A stretch of 64,000 nucleotides of DNA from an uncultured Oscillospiraceae bacterium (GTDB lineage Bacteria; Bacillota; Clostridia; Oscillospirales; Oscillospiraceae). Of this stretch, positions 44,621 to 52,915 are shown one piece after another (the stretch's first letter is position 1; each line of letters begins with the position of its first letter). The position numbers and the translations under genes were made by a program. The notes under the pieces were generated by a model. The model was not told where the DNA came from. It did not search any database and was given only the letters and a program-made list of their open reading frames with translations. Location of the stretch: NCBI GenBank assembly GCA_947627715.1, contig CANQXK010000009.1, positions 1 through 64,000 on the forward strand. Reading direction: 5' to 3'.

Positions 44621-47155
44621 TTATGCATCAGCGACTGTGAAAACGATGAGGTCAATCAACTTATCATCGTCATCGCTGCCAGTTTGATCAACAGCATAAG
44701 CGGTCGCGGTAACAACCTTGTCCTCAGAAAGGGTAATCTCGGAGACAATCTTGTTGTTGGTCTTGTCATAGATCACAAGATCCTCGGCGATGTAGACAGG
44801 TTCATCACCAATGACCAGGTACCCGTCACCAACAAAGCTGAGAGTGCCGGTCTTGTGGTTGCCGGAAACTGTGATAGGCTCAACCTTCGTCAGCTCACCG
44901 TCCTCGATGTACACATACATGGCATTCTTAACATTATCGGCAAGATTTTCGTTACCGTCTATATCAGTCTCATCCTCAACAACGAATGTCGTGAGCACGC
45001 CATCGACATAGAACTTGTACTCAGTACCCTCAAGAGTCTCGTCGCCCTTCCCAAGATAAATGGCCTTTTCCTTAGGAGGCTCGACATGAGTTACAGGATC
45101 GGTAGTGCACAGAACATAAATGTGAGTCACAACATCGTTGTCGTTTGTTACAACAACGCCGGTTCCGTTTGCAGCGACAAAGTTCCTATAGCCAATGTAG
45201 CTTGTTCCAGTGTAAGTGTAAGTAACAGGTTCTCCCTCAACAGTCTTTTTGTACAGATAATGGAGAACCGTGGTGCCGGAAGCGTAGTTGTCTCCAACTT
45301 TGGCGCCGCCCTTGGTAATCTCAATGGATTCTCCAGCCGCAGCCGTTTGCACGACCCACTCGCCGTCGTCAGTAACCTTGTAAGTTACAAACGGAGTGGT
45401 ACTGTAGCGGTTATTGGTGCCAAGAGCCTTTGTTGTGTCTGCGGTCCCGTTAGACTTGGCAAGATAATACTTCCCGTCGTTACCCTGGGCAACAGCGATG
45501 TCAACAATCTTTACTGCATTGGTTGTGAAGTCAAAGACCTTTGCTCTCGCCGCAGCGCCCTTAACGCCGTCACCAAGGAGGTCTCCACCCTCAGCCTGCT
45601 GCTCAGCGTACTCGATGATGTATGCATAGTTAGAAGCAACAGTGCTGGAAGAATCATCCTCAACGGTGAAGCTAATCACGTTGTTCTGGAAATCAAGTAC
45701 AAACTCGTAAATGGTGGAAGCGCTGACAGAGACGCCGGAGGAAAATGTCACGCTGGAGGCAGCGGACAGGTAAGTCTTCGCGCCCTCAATGAGGAAGTAC
45801 TGATCAGAGCTGTTGCTCTTACCAGTGATACGGCCGGAGGTAACTTCAGCCTTCTGAGCCTTGTAAACCTCGGTGTCAGTGCCCTGCCAGATAACGGTGT
45901 CGCCAACTTCAAGGGTAGCATCCTCATAGGTCTGAGCAGGAGTGTCGCCATCCTTGTCAATCAGCACGGCAGCGCCGTCCTTCGCCTCGGCCTTGGTCAC
46001 AGTATGGACCTTGGTGGTGATAACATAGATGTCATAGACATCGCCGTTCTTGTAAACGGTGGTTTCGTAGCCGCGGCCGCCCATTTTAATGCTGTTCGCA
46101 GAAAGGTCGTCAGCGTTAAAGTTAGCGTTCGCACGAGTATCCTCAGAGTCCTGATCGCCAGGCATCCTTCTTTCACCGTCGATGAAAAGTCTCGCCTTAA
46201 CGGTCTTCGTAGCAGAAAGCTTGAGGTCGGTCACGAAGATGTCCTTCGGTCCCTTAGCGGTGTAATAAGGACCGGCAACAGGGGTGTTGGCGCTTTCATA
46301 AAGAACCGTGCTCTTGTTGTTGACGGTCTGAGTCCACGTGGTAGTGGGACGGCCGAAAGCATCAGGAGTAGAGGTGCTGTAGGTGGTGTTATAAACCTTG
46401 CCGAGGATGTTGTCGGAGCCAACGGTAACCGGGTTGATCTGAGCATCGTCGCCCAACTCAAGCAGCTTCAGGTAGAGAGCCGCTTCAGTCCTGGTGTCGA
46501 AGACGCCGTAAGACACACCGTCGCCGTCAACAAGCTCATACTTGGTCTGTCCGTCAGGATCATACGCCATTGCGACAAACATCATCTGAGCAGCGTCGTC
46601 ACGGGTCAGGCCCTTGGTGGGATCAGCGACATCATCAAACAGGCCAACCTTTTCAGCGTCCTCAAAAACGCGGGTCTCATAACCGTCGCCGTTGTACTTG
46701 GAGGCGTCGGCATAGCCGATTCCCACAAGCAGCATCTTCGCCAGCTGATAGCCGGTCAGAGGACCAGCAGGGTCGAACTTGCCGTTTCCATGGCCGGAGA
46801 TGTAACCATTCTCCACGCCGTAGGAAATGCCCTCGGCAGCCCAACCGTAGCCAGCGGACTCAACGTCGTCAAACGTCTTCGTCACAGGCAGTTTCTTCGC
46901 CGTGTCAGGGGTGGCCAGCATACGGGCAATCAGGACCGCGCCCGCCGCACGGTTCAGCTTCCCGTTGGGGTCGAAGCCGCTTCCCGTGCCCTCAATGATC
47001 CCAAGACCAGTGAGAACACTGACGGCCTCTTTGTGCTCGATTGCGTCCTTGTCGGTGAAATCATCGTAGTCAGCGGCGCCCGCGGGGATGATAAGCACGC
47101 CAACTACCATGACTACCGCCAAGACCAAGCACAGGGTCTTCTTCAGAGTCTTCAT
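44621..47155 (-). CDS. SLH-domain surface (S-layer-like) protein
   Basis: This exported protein of 844 residues starts with a signal peptide (MKTLKKTLCLVLAVVMVVGV, cleavage after AGA at about 26-28). Three SLH domains follow (about 29-85, 93-150, 158-200) with AVSVLTGLGIIEGTGSGFDP, GISYGVENGYISG and LTRDDAAQMMFVAMAY. These bind pyruvylated secondary wall polymer. The remaining 640 residues are Thr/Asp/Val-rich beta-type sequence with no known catalytic motif. Base and codon use is less GC-rich than its neighbours, as is common for very abundant proteins. RBS AAGGAGG precedes ATG 47155. It could be the main S-layer protein or one of several SLH proteins. Confidence 0.9.
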   Translation of the reverse strand: MKTLKKTLCLVLAVVMVVGVLIIPAGAADYDDFTDKDAIEHKEAVSVLTGLGIIEGTGSGFDPNGKLNRAAGAVLIARMLATPDTAKKLPVTKTFDDVESAGYGWAAEGISYGVENGYISGHGNGKFDPAGPLTGYQLAKMLLVGIGYADASKYNGDGYETRVFEDAEKVGLFDDVADPTKGLTRDDAAQMMFVAMAYDPDGQTKYELVDGDGVSYGVFDTRTEAALYLKLLELGDDAQINPVTVGSDNILGKVYNTTYSTSTPDAFGRPTTTWTQTVNNKSTVLYESANTPVAGPYYTAKGPKDIFVTDLKLSATKTVKARLFIDGERRMPGDQDSEDTRANANFNADDLSANSIKMGGRGYETTVYKNGDVYDIYVITTKVHTVTKAEAKDGAAVLIDKDGDTPAQTYEDATLEVGDTVIWQGTDTEVYKAQKAEVTSGRITGKSNSSDQYFLIEGAKTYLSAASSVTFSSGVSVSASTIYEFVLDFQNNVISFTVEDDSSSTVASNYAYIIEYAEQQAEGGDLLGDGVKGAAARAKVFDFTTNAVKIVDIAVAQGNDGKYYLAKSNGTADTTKALGTNNRYSTTPFVTYKVTDDGEWVVQTAAAGESIEITKGGAKVGDNYASGTTVLHYLYKKTVEGEPVTYTYTGTSYIGYRNFVAANGTGVVVTNDNDVVTHIYVLCTTDPVTHVEPPKEKAIYLGKGDETLEGTEYKFYVDGVLTTFVVEDETDIDGNENLADNVKNAMYVYIEDGELTKVEPITVSGNHKTGTLSFVGDGYLVIGDEPVYIAEDLVIYDKTNNKIVSEITLSEDKVVTATAYAVDQTGSDDDDKLIDLIVFTVADA

Positions 47156-47380
47156 GTAGTGTTTCCTCCTTAGAAACAACTGGGGATAATTTCCAGTCAC
47201 TTTTCAGGGCGGAGGGGGGACGTTTCGCGGGAAAACGCATTGGTTGACGCACCTTTTCCCCCGCCCTGCCGTTGGCGTGTGTTTTTGCCGTGTCTTTAAC
47301 AGGAATTTCCATTTCCTTGACTTTTTCAGAAAAATATGAGATAATAAAAGTTTTTGGTTTTTATAATAAGTGAAAACGGA
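47156..47380 (-). promoter_or_regulatory. Long leader region of the SLH gene
   Basis: About 225 non-coding bases lie between the SLH start and the metY terminator. The far part is AT-rich (47320-47370) and probably holds the promoter, but I cannot fix a convincing -35/-10 pair. ACTGG/CCAGT near 47178-47198 can form a small hairpin before the ribosome site. Confidence 0.35.
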
Positions 47381-47382
47381 AC

Positions 47383-47414
47383 AAAAAAACACCGTCTCCC
47401 GCAGGGGAGACGGT
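47383..47414 (-). terminator. metY terminator
   Basis: ACCGTCTCCC (47391-47400) pairs with GGGAGACGGT (47405-47414); on the minus strand T7 follows shortly. Confidence 0.88.
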
Positions 47415-47433
47415 ATCATACGGATCGTTCGGT

Positions 47434-48717
47434 TTACACCTTTTCAAGGGCCTGAGCGATGTCGGCCACAAGGTCGGCGGCGTCCTCCAGCCCGCAGGAC
47501 ATACGCACAAGGTCGGGGGTGATGCCGGCGGCCACCAGCTCCCGGTCGTTCATCTGCCGGTGGGTGGCGGAGGCCGGGTGGAGGCAGCAGGTCCGGGCGT
47601 CGGCCACGTGGGTCTCGATGGCACCCAGCTTTAAGTGCTTCATGAACTCCTCGGCGGCGGCGCGCCCGCCCTTGAAGCCGAAGCTCACCACCCCGCAGGT
47701 GCCGTGGGGCATATATTTCATGGCGAGGCTGTGATATTTATCCCCCTCAAGGCCGGGGTAGATGACGAAGCTTATCTTGGGGTGATCTTTCAGGAATTTC
47801 GCCACGGCCAGGGCGTTTTCGCAGTGGCGGGGCATCCGCACGTGAAGGCTCTCCAGCCCCAGGTTCAAAATGAAAGCGTTCTGGGGGGACTGGATGGAGC
47901 CGAAGTCCCGCATGAGCTGGGCGGTGCACTTGGTGATGAAGGCCCCGCCCAGGCCGAATTTCTCTGCGTAGGTGACGCCGTGGTAGCTGTCGTCCGGGGT
48001 GGTGAGGCCGGGGAACTTGTCCGCGTGGGCCAGCCAGTCGAATTTGCCGGAGTCCACGATGGCCCCGCCCACGCCGGCCCCGTGGCCGTCCATGTATTTT
48101 GTGGTGGAATGGGTGACGATGTCCGCGCCCCACGCAAAGGGGCGGCAGTTGACGGGCGTTGCGAAGGTGTTGTCCACGATGAGGGGCACGCCGTGGGCGT
48201 GGGCGGCGCGGGCGAATTTCTCGATGTCCAGCACCGTGAGGGCGGGGTTGGCGATGGTCTCGCCAAAGACGGCCTTTGTGTTGGGCCGGAACGCGGCGTT
48301 CAGCTCCTCCTCGGTGCAGTCCGGGGAGACGAAGGTGAAGTCCACGCCCATCTTGCGCATGGTGACGTGAAAGAGGTTGTAGGTGCCGCCGTAGATGGTG
48401 GAGCTGGCCACAACGTGGTCGCCGCAGGAGGCGATGTTGAAAACCGCGTAGAAGTTGGCCGCCTGGCCGGAGCTGGTGAGCATGGCCGCCGTGCCGCCCT
48501 CCAGCGCGGCGATCTTGGCCGCCACCATGTCGTTGGTGGGGTTCTGGAGGCGGGTGTAGAAGTAGCCGGACTCCTCCAAGTCGAAGAGCCTGCCCATCTG
48601 CTCGGAGGTGGCGTATTTAAAGGTGGTGGACTGGATAATGGGGATCTGTCTCGGCTCCCCGTTGCCCGGCGTGTAGCCGGCCTGGACGCATTTTGTCCCG
48701 ATTCCCTGTTCGCTCAT
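47434..48717 (-). CDS. metY: O-acetylhomoserine sulfhydrylase / aminocarboxypropyltransferase
   Basis: This PLP enzyme makes homocysteine from O-acetylhomoserine and sulfide, a step toward methionine. The 427 residues fit the Cys/Met-metabolism family: STTFKYATSEQMGRLFDL, YTRLQNPTNDMVAAKIAALEGG, DNTFATPVNCRPF and the PLP-Lys motif HSTTKYMDGHG. The start ATG 48717 follows AGAGGG. No SAM riboswitch or T-box fits in the 55-base gap upstream. Cystathionine gamma-synthase is less likely given the longer MetY-type sequence. Confidence 0.92.
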   Translation of the reverse strand: MSEQGIGTKCVQAGYTPGNGEPRQIPIIQSTTFKYATSEQMGRLFDLEESGYFYTRLQNPTNDMVAAKIAALEGGTAAMLTSSGQAANFYAVFNIASCGDHVVASSTIYGGTYNLFHVTMRKMGVDFTFVSPDCTEEELNAAFRPNTKAVFGETIANPALTVLDIEKFARAAHAHGVPLIVDNTFATPVNCRPFAWGADIVTHSTTKYMDGHGAGVGGAIVDSGKFDWLAHADKFPGLTTPDDSYHGVTYAEKFGLGGAFITKCTAQLMRDFGSIQSPQNAFILNLGLESLHVRMPRHCENALAVAKFLKDHPKISFVIYPGLEGDKYHSLAMKYMPHGTCGVVSFGFKGGRAAAEEFMKHLKLGAIETHVADARTCCLHPASATHRQMNDRELVAAGITPDLVRMSCGLEDAADLVADIAQALEKV

Positions 48718-48772
48718 GGTAAACCCTCTTTTCGATTCAGTATGATTTATGAAAAGGACGGCTCCGGCGGCC

Positions 48773-49249
48773 TCAGCCGTTGGAGCGCGAGCATTTTTCC
48801 GCGTCGATAGCCAGCACCAGCATCAGCGCCATAAGGGCGTCACGCGGGTCGCGCACGTCGATGACGTAGGTGTCCGTCCAGTGCAGGATCTCCTTGGAGA
48901 CGGAGGCGACAGGCGCGCCGCCGCTGTCGGTGACGGTGTAGTCCCACTCCATGAAGTTGCCCTCCACGTGCCAGCCGTTGCAGTCGATGTTGTAGCGGGG
49001 GCGGAAAAAGGAGAACTCGCGGCTTACGCAGCCCAAATAGTTGTCCCCCAGATACAGCTCGAACCTGGGCAGGAGCGTCAGCACCCGCTCCTTCACCGTG
49101 CCGGCCTCCCTGTCATATTGGTCGAAGATCTTCAGACAGTGGCCCCAGCTGAGCTGGCCGCGCACGGTGTAGAGCACGCCGCCGGCCTCGTCGTAGATGT
49201 CATAGCTGTCAAACCAGGAGAAAAACCGCTGTTTAAAGAGCATTCGCAT
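48773..49249 (-). CDS. LURP-one-related protein (YxjI-like)
   Basis: This 158-residue cytoplasmic protein has the LURP-one/Tubby-like beta barrel pattern: MLFKQRFFSWFDSYDIYDEAG, YTVRGQLSWGHCLKIFD, FELYLGDNYLGCVSREF and WDYTVTDSGGAPVASVSKEI, ending DTYVIDVRDPRDALMALMLVLAID. The family may bind phospholipids or regulators; no enzyme activity is established. It lies between argS and metY on the same strand but with gaps on both sides. Confidence 0.82.
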   Translation of the reverse strand: MRMLFKQRFFSWFDSYDIYDEAGGVLYTVRGQLSWGHCLKIFDQYDREAGTVKERVLTLLPRFELYLGDNYLGCVSREFSFFRPRYNIDCNGWHVEGNFMEWDYTVTDSGGAPVASVSKEILHWTDTYVIDVRDPRDALMALMLVLAIDAEKCSRSNG

Positions 49250-49284
49250 CGTCCGGCTCTCCTTTCAGGCGCATTTGCGCATTG

Positions 49285-51030
49285 TCACATCTTCTCCGGC
49301 GCGGAGACGCCCAGAACGGCGAGGCCGTTTTCCAGGACGGCGCGGACGGTCCCGGCCAGCTTCAGGCGGGCGTTCAGCAGCTCCTCCGGCTCGCCCTTGA
49401 CGCGGCAGGCGTTGTAAAAGCGGTGGAACTTCGCCGCCAGCTCCACCAGGTAGCGGTTGACGCGGCTGGGGTCCAGGTCGCGGGCGGCAAGCTTGATCTC
49501 CTCCGGGTAGACGGAGAGCTGCTTGATAAGCGCCGTCTCCGTCTCGTCGGTGAGAAGGTCCAGGTCCACCTGGGAGGCAGGCTTCTCCTGCCAGCCCTCG
49601 GCGGCCAGCATGGAGAGGAGCGTGCAGATGCGGGCGTGGGCGTACTGGACGTAGTAGACGGGGTTTTCGCTGTCCTGCCGCACGGCCAGGTCCAGGTCGA
49701 AGTCCAGGGGGCTTGTGGAGACGCGGCTGTTGAAGGTGAAGCGCGCCGCGTCCACGCTGATCTCATCCAAAAGGTCCGCGAGGGCGATGGCCTTGCCGGT
49801 ACGCTTGGACATACGGACGGGCTGGCCGTCCTGAAGGAGGTTGACCAGCTGCATCAGGACGATCTCGATGCGCTTCGAGCCTTCCAGCCCCAGGCCGTCC
49901 ACGGCGGCCTGAAGCCGCGCCACGTGGCCGTGATGGTCCGCGCCCCAGACGTTGATGACCCTGGAGAAGCCACGCTTTTCCAGCTTGTTGCGGTGGTAGG
50001 CGATGTCGGCGGCGAAATAGGTGTAGAACCCGTTGGCGCGGCGGAGAACGTCGTCCTTCAGGTCGAGCTTCCCGGCCTCTTCGCCGCTCTTGCCCTCGGA
50101 GACGTACTTCCGGCGCAGAAGCTCCGCCGTCCTGAGCCAGAGCGCCCCCTCCTTCTCGTAGGTCCAGCCGTTTTTGGTGAGGATCTCCACGGTCTCCGCC
50201 ACGTAGCCGGAGGCGTGAAGGGAGGACTCGTAGAACCACTCGTCGTACTCGATGCCGTACTTTTGAAGGTCGGACTTCATCTTGGGGATGTTCCGCGCAA
50301 GGCCGTATTCGGCCATGGCGTCGAGCCACGCCTCCTGGTCCGCGCCCTCCGGGAATTGGGGGGCCGTCTCCAGAAAGCCCCGCGCCAGCTCCCGGATGTC
50401 GTCGCCGTGGTAGCCGTCCTCCGGGAAGGAGAAGGCGTCCTCGCCGAACTTCTCCTGCATGGTCCGGGCGTAGATGGAGACGGCAAACTTGTGGATCTGA
50501 TTGCCGGCGTCGTTGACGTAGAACTCCTTCCACACGTCGTACCCCGTGCGTTTCAAAACGTTTGCCAGGGTGTCCCCCAGCACGCCGCCGCGGGCGTTGC
50601 CCATGTGCATGGGGCCGGTGGGGTTGGCGGAGACGAACTCCACCATGACCTTTTCCCCGCGCCCCGCGTCGGAGGCGCCGTAGGACGCGCCCTCGCGCTC
50701 CACCGTGCGCAGTACGTCGCCGTACCAGCGTTTCCCCAGGCGGAAGTTTATGAAGCCCGCCCCGGCGATGCTGACGCTGTCAAAGTATGTGTCCCTGAGA
50801 TCCAGCTCGGCCACAAGGGCCTCGGCGATCTTCCGGGGGGGCATATGCATCTCCCGCGCCGCCGCCATGGCCGAGGAGGAGGCGTAGTCGCCGAAGGAGA
50901 CGTCCTTGGGGATCTCCACGCTCCCCCGGAGGGTGACGCCGCCGGGGAGGGTCCCCTTTTGGGCGGCCCTCTCTGCGGCCGCGTTCAACAGCGCCTCTAT
51001 CTCTTTTTTCGCCTCGTCAATAAGGTTCAT
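49285..51030 (-). CDS. argS: Arginyl-tRNA synthetase
   Basis: ArgS charges tRNA-Arg. The 581 residues hold the class I signature NPTGPMHMGNARGG (the HIGH motif as HMGN), the KMSKS-like RMSKRTGKA and the C-terminal DALR anticodon domain (LAAKFHRFYNACRV). An Arg-specific N-terminal domain with RKIAEALVAEL is present. The start overlaps the stop of the DUF1934 gene by 4 bases (51027-51030), so translation is coupled. Confidence 0.97.
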   Translation of the reverse strand: MNLIDEAKKEIEALLNAAAERAAQKGTLPGGVTLRGSVEIPKDVSFGDYASSSAMAAAREMHMPPRKIAEALVAELDLRDTYFDSVSIAGAGFINFRLGKRWYGDVLRTVEREGASYGASDAGRGEKVMVEFVSANPTGPMHMGNARGGVLGDTLANVLKRTGYDVWKEFYVNDAGNQIHKFAVSIYARTMQEKFGEDAFSFPEDGYHGDDIRELARGFLETAPQFPEGADQEAWLDAMAEYGLARNIPKMKSDLQKYGIEYDEWFYESSLHASGYVAETVEILTKNGWTYEKEGALWLRTAELLRRKYVSEGKSGEEAGKLDLKDDVLRRANGFYTYFAADIAYHRNKLEKRGFSRVINVWGADHHGHVARLQAAVDGLGLEGSKRIEIVLMQLVNLLQDGQPVRMSKRTGKAIALADLLDEISVDAARFTFNSRVSTSPLDFDLDLAVRQDSENPVYYVQYAHARICTLLSMLAAEGWQEKPASQVDLDLLTDETETALIKQLSVYPEEIKLAARDLDPSRVNRYLVELAAKFHRFYNACRVKGEPEELLNARLKLAGTVRAVLENGLAVLGVSAPEKM

Positions 51031-51449
51031 AGTCCGCGATCCTTTCCGTCTTTTGTGAAGGTATATTTGATCTCCATGGTCCTGCTCTCAGGCTCGCCGC
51101 CGGAGAGCAGCCGGTACTCCGCCCAGAGGCGGCCGCCGGAGGGCTTGAACTGCGTGTGGAGCTTACCCGTGTCCACGCGCACGTCGAAATCCCCGTGGGG
51201 GGTGGAATAGGTGAATACGGTGGGAAGTCCCAGGGCGAGCCGCTGGGTCATGCGCACGTTCCCCCGGCGCGTGACCACGATCTCCCCCGGGCGGGCGGCG
51301 ATCTCCACTTCGCCCTCAAGGCCGCTCTCCCCCGTCTCGGTATAGGCGAGGACCACCCCGCCGGGGCGCGGCTCCGCCGTGCCGGCGTGGGTCTCCCGGA
51401 TGCGCCCGGCGCTGTCGCGGGTGTCCACGGTGATGACGGCCCGCCCCAC
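51027..51449 (-). CDS. DUF1934 family protein (YwiB-like)
   Basis: This 140-residue beta-rich, calycin-like protein matches DUF1934 by pattern: VLAYTETGESGLEGEVEI, then RMTQRLALGLPTVFTYSTPHGDFDV and LWAEYRLLSGGEPES. The order DUF1934-argS is also known in Bacillus (ywiB-argS), which supports the call. The function is unknown. It starts at GTG 51449, directly after the murI stop, in one unit murI-DUF1934-argS. Confidence 0.85.
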   Translation of the reverse strand: MGRAVITVDTRDSAGRIRETHAGTAEPRPGGVVLAYTETGESGLEGEVEIAARPGEIVVTRRGNVRMTQRLALGLPTVFTYSTPHGDFDVRVDTGKLHTQFKPSGGRLWAEYRLLSGGEPESRTMEIKYTFTKDGKDRGL

Positions 51450-52262
51450 CTATCTGTCCTCCAGCGTCACGCGCTTCACCGAGCCTTCCACGTGGAAGCC
51501 CAAAAACAGCGAGGCCGTCCTGCTGAAATCCTCGGCGCTGTCGGTGACGAAATAGCTGTACGCGCCCTTTTCCCGCGCGGCCAGCGCGCCGGACCGCTCC
51601 AGCGTCCGCCGCAGGAGCGCCGCCGTCTCCGCGCCGGTGTCGATGAGCGTCACGTCCGGCCCCATGACCTTTCCGATGGTGCCGGCGATGAGCGGGTAGT
51701 GGGTACAGCCCAGGATGAGCGTGTCCACGCCGGCGGCCTTCAGCTCCTCCAGGTACTCCCCGGCCACCATGGTCAGCACCGGCTCCCCGTCCCCGATCCG
51801 GCCGTCCTCCACAATGGGGACGAAGAGGGGGCAGGCTTTTTTGACGATCCGGGCCGAGGGCATCAGGCGCAGGATCTTCTCCTCGTAAACCGTGGCCCGC
51901 ACGGACGCCTTGGTGCCGATGAGGCCGATCTTCCCGTTGCGGGTGGCGCGCACCGCCGCCGTCGCCGTGGCGTCGGTCACGCCCATGACGGGGATGGGGT
52001 AGTCCCCCGCGATCTCCTCAAGGCCGTTGGTGCTGACGGTCCCGCAGGCGGCCACCACCGCCTTCACGTCCCGCCGGCGCAGAAACTCAATGTCCTGACG
52101 GGCGTATTTCAATATCGTCTCCCGGCTCTTGCCGCCGTAGGGCACCCGGCCTGTGTCGCCCAGGTAGACGATGTCCTCCCCAGGCATCAGCTCCATGACG
52201 CGCTTGACGCACGTGAGCCCTCCAAGGCCGGAATCAAAAACCCCGATGGGTCGCCGATCCAT
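51450..52262 (-). CDS. murI: Glutamate racemase
   Basis: MurI makes D-glutamate for peptidoglycan. The 270 residues show IGVFDSGLGGLTCVK, YLGDTGRVPYGGKS and the two catalytic Cys in VAACGTVST and LGCTHYPL. The first site reads Cys-Gly-Thr rather than the common Cys-Asn-Thr, a variant I believe occurs in other clostridia. ATG 52262 follows GGAGG; a longer reading to 52286 includes the site and is rejected. It is the first gene of the unit with DUF1934 and argS. Confidence 0.95.
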   Translation of the reverse strand: MDRRPIGVFDSGLGGLTCVKRVMELMPGEDIVYLGDTGRVPYGGKSRETILKYARQDIEFLRRRDVKAVVAACGTVSTNGLEEIAGDYPIPVMGVTDATATAAVRATRNGKIGLIGTKASVRATVYEEKILRLMPSARIVKKACPLFVPIVEDGRIGDGEPVLTMVAGEYLEELKAAGVDTLILGCTHYPLIAGTIGKVMGPDVTLIDTGAETAALLRRTLERSGALAAREKGAYSYFVTDSAEDFSRTASLFLGFHVEGSVKRVTLEDR

Positions 52263-52327
52263 AAAAACGCGCCTCCAGATCACCACATTCTCGCAAAGCC
52301 GCCGGAAAAAGCCGGACGGCCTTTAAT

Positions 52328-52356
52328 ACTATATTCTAAACCGGCAAATAAAACAA
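52328..52356 (-). promoter_or_regulatory. murI promoter
   Basis: On the minus strand TTGTTT (52356-52351) and TATAGT (52333-52328) have a 17-base spacer. Confidence 0.65.
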
Positions 52357-52387
52357 GTGTTTTTCTGTAGAATTTCTCGCCGAATGT

Positions 52388-52396
52388 TGTTATAAT
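52388..52396 (+). promoter_or_regulatory. Extended -10 promoter of the acidic hypothetical gene
   Basis: TGT plus TATAAT (52391-52396) makes an extended -10 about 32 bases before the start codon; the -35 is weak. Confidence 0.5.
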
Positions 52397-52427
52397 GGTA
52401 TGGATAGCGGACGAGGAGGCGCGGCAA

Positions 52428-52841
52428 ATGATTCATTTTGATTTTTCCACAAAGGAATTTCGGAGGCTTCTGGACCTTGTTTATATAGGCAACTGGGTGC
52501 TGAACTCCGCGCGGGGGGACGACAGGATCACGGACTATGACGATATGGAGAGCCGTATCTTCGCCGGGTGCCTCCAGGAGACGGGCATGGATGAGCTTTA
52601 CGACGTGGAGGAGGGGGAGATCTTGCCCTCCGTGGCCTTCTCCGAGGGGGGCATCCACGAGGCCATCATGGACTACGAGGAGTCGGTCTTTTTCGACATC
52701 CTCGCCGAGGAGCTGGCCCGCCGGGATATGGAGCTGGAGGAGGTCCCCCAGGAGAACTACCAGGAGCTGGCCTCCCGGATGGAGGACTACCTTCAGGAAT
52801 TTGACGACAACGGCATCGACAATTTATACCTTGACAAATAG
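52428..52841 (+). CDS. Acidic hypothetical protein
   Basis: I do not recognise this 137-residue protein. It is strongly acidic, all-helical in appearance and has no signal peptide or membrane segment. It starts MIHFDFSTKEFRRLLDLVYIG and has SVAFSEGGIHEAIMDYEESVF in the middle, ending DNGIDNLYLDK. Codon use is typical of the genome, and GGAGG lies before ATG 52428, so it is a real gene. It lies 74 bases before the XpaC-like gene and diverges from murI. Confidence 0.8.
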   Translation: MIHFDFSTKEFRRLLDLVYIGNWVLNSARGDDRITDYDDMESRIFAGCLQETGMDELYDVEEGEILPSVAFSEGGIHEAIMDYEESVFFDILAEELARRDMELEEVPQENYQELASRMEDYLQEFDDNGIDNLYLDK

Positions 52842-52915
52842 CACCGATTGCCATAATCTATATATATTGGTTGTTCACTGATAAAGGCTTTTCACTTACC
52901 GAAACGGAGCGAGTT

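Noticed and set aside
44684-47173. Open frame of 829 codons opposite the SLH gene
   Set aside because: The SLH gene has a signal peptide, SLH domains, RBS and terminator; the opposite frame has none of these.
48718-48772. SAM riboswitch or T-box upstream of metY
   Set aside because: Only 55 bases separate metY from the next gene, too little for either.
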